5,338 nucleotides of DNA from an uncultured Acetatifactor sp. (lineage in GTDB: Bacteria > Bacillota > Clostridia > Lachnospirales > Lachnospiraceae), in assembly GCA_904501885.1 (NCBI GenBank), contig CAJGCP010000058.1:1-5338 (forward strand). Reading direction: 5' to 3'. Below the pieces are notes generated by a model. That model was not told the origin of the DNA. It saw only the letters and a list, made by a program, of their open reading frames with translations, and did not search any database. The translations under genes and the position numbers were made by a program. Each line of letters begins with the position of its first letter. Position 1 is the stretch's first letter. Below are positions 5,184 to 5,338 of the stretch, piece after piece.

Positions 5184-5338
5184 ATGAGTAAAATAAAGTA
5201 TAAAATTTATAATTACATATTGAGCGGCGTGTTTGCGTTGGGAATGGCACTGTGGTGCGCCGGAGTGCAGTTCCCTATGACTGTTCATGCCACTACCATT
5301 GAGGGGTTAAAGGGGCAGATTCAAACGGACAAGAATAA
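5184..5338 (+). CDS. Exported protein, N-terminal fragment with signal peptide (3' end outside window)
   Basis: An open frame runs from the ATG at 5184 to the window edge, 51 codons without a stop. The product begins MSKIKYKIYNY with Lys at 3, 5 and 7. A hydrophobic stretch follows (about 12-30, with Leu, Val, Ala, Phe and Trp), then VHA at 34-36, a good signal-peptidase I site, and then TTIEGLKGQIQTDKN. The pattern is that of a secreted protein. The polar start of the mature part, with Ile/Leu at heptad-like spacing, could open a coiled coil, as in clostridial M23 or NlpC/P60 wall hydrolases, but that is a guess from about 15 residues. No clear Shine-Dalgarno precedes the ATG; the bases before it are TGATATTCTATATCC. 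A longer in-frame start is ruled out because the upstream in-frame ATG at 5166 is followed directly by TGA. It lies 24 bp beyond the asnS terminator, so it probably has its own promoter. Confidence 0.7.
   Translation, partial: MSKIKYKIYNYILSGVFALGMALWCAGVQFPMTVHATTIEGLKGQIQTDKN

Overview
The window looks like chromosomal DNA of a low-to-moderate GC, Gram-positive anaerobe of the Clostridia, most likely a Lachnospiraceae-type gut bacterium. This is inferred from strong AGGAG-type ribosome sites, short U-tailed terminators, a lipoprotein that carries trigger-factor domains, and an asparaginyl-tRNA synthetase of the 463-residue type. I see no mobile element, CRISPR array, rRNA or tRNA gene. It reads as an ordinary housekeeping and accessory-metabolism region.

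Layout. Positions 1-1749 hold the end of a plus-strand operon: the 3' part of a SIS-fold sugar-phosphate isomerase, a long YjbQ/UPF0047 protein, and fructose-6-phosphate aldolase (fsa). The genes are 24 and 18 bp apart, and each internal gene has its own Shine-Dalgarno. A hairpin at about 1765-1801 ends this operon and, from the other side, a convergent minus-strand gene (1819-2295) for a small membrane-anchored protein of unknown function. A 190-bp divergent intergenic region (2296-2485) holds a good plus-strand promoter, a weaker minus-strand candidate and short repeats. Next comes an exported lipoprotein with the FKBP and C-terminal chaperone domains of trigger factor but no ribosome-binding domain (2486-3661), then asnS (3719-5110), 57 bp downstream with no terminator between them. 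A hairpin with a seven-T run follows asnS. The window ends inside a new gene (from 5184) whose visible part is a signal peptide.

How the genes may work together. The first three genes suggest sugar-phosphate chemistry: an SIS aldose/ketose isomerase beside an aldolase that interconverts fructose 6-phosphate with dihydroxyacetone plus glyceraldehyde 3-phosphate. The YjbQ partner is unexplained. The lipoprotein probably folds secreted proteins outside the membrane, and asnS probably shares its transcript simply because the genes are adjacent. I found no convincing new multi-gene system. The most useful leads are the exported trigger-factor-like foldase, the divergent YjbQ protein, the altered active-site motif in the SIS protein, and the repeats in the divergent promoter region.
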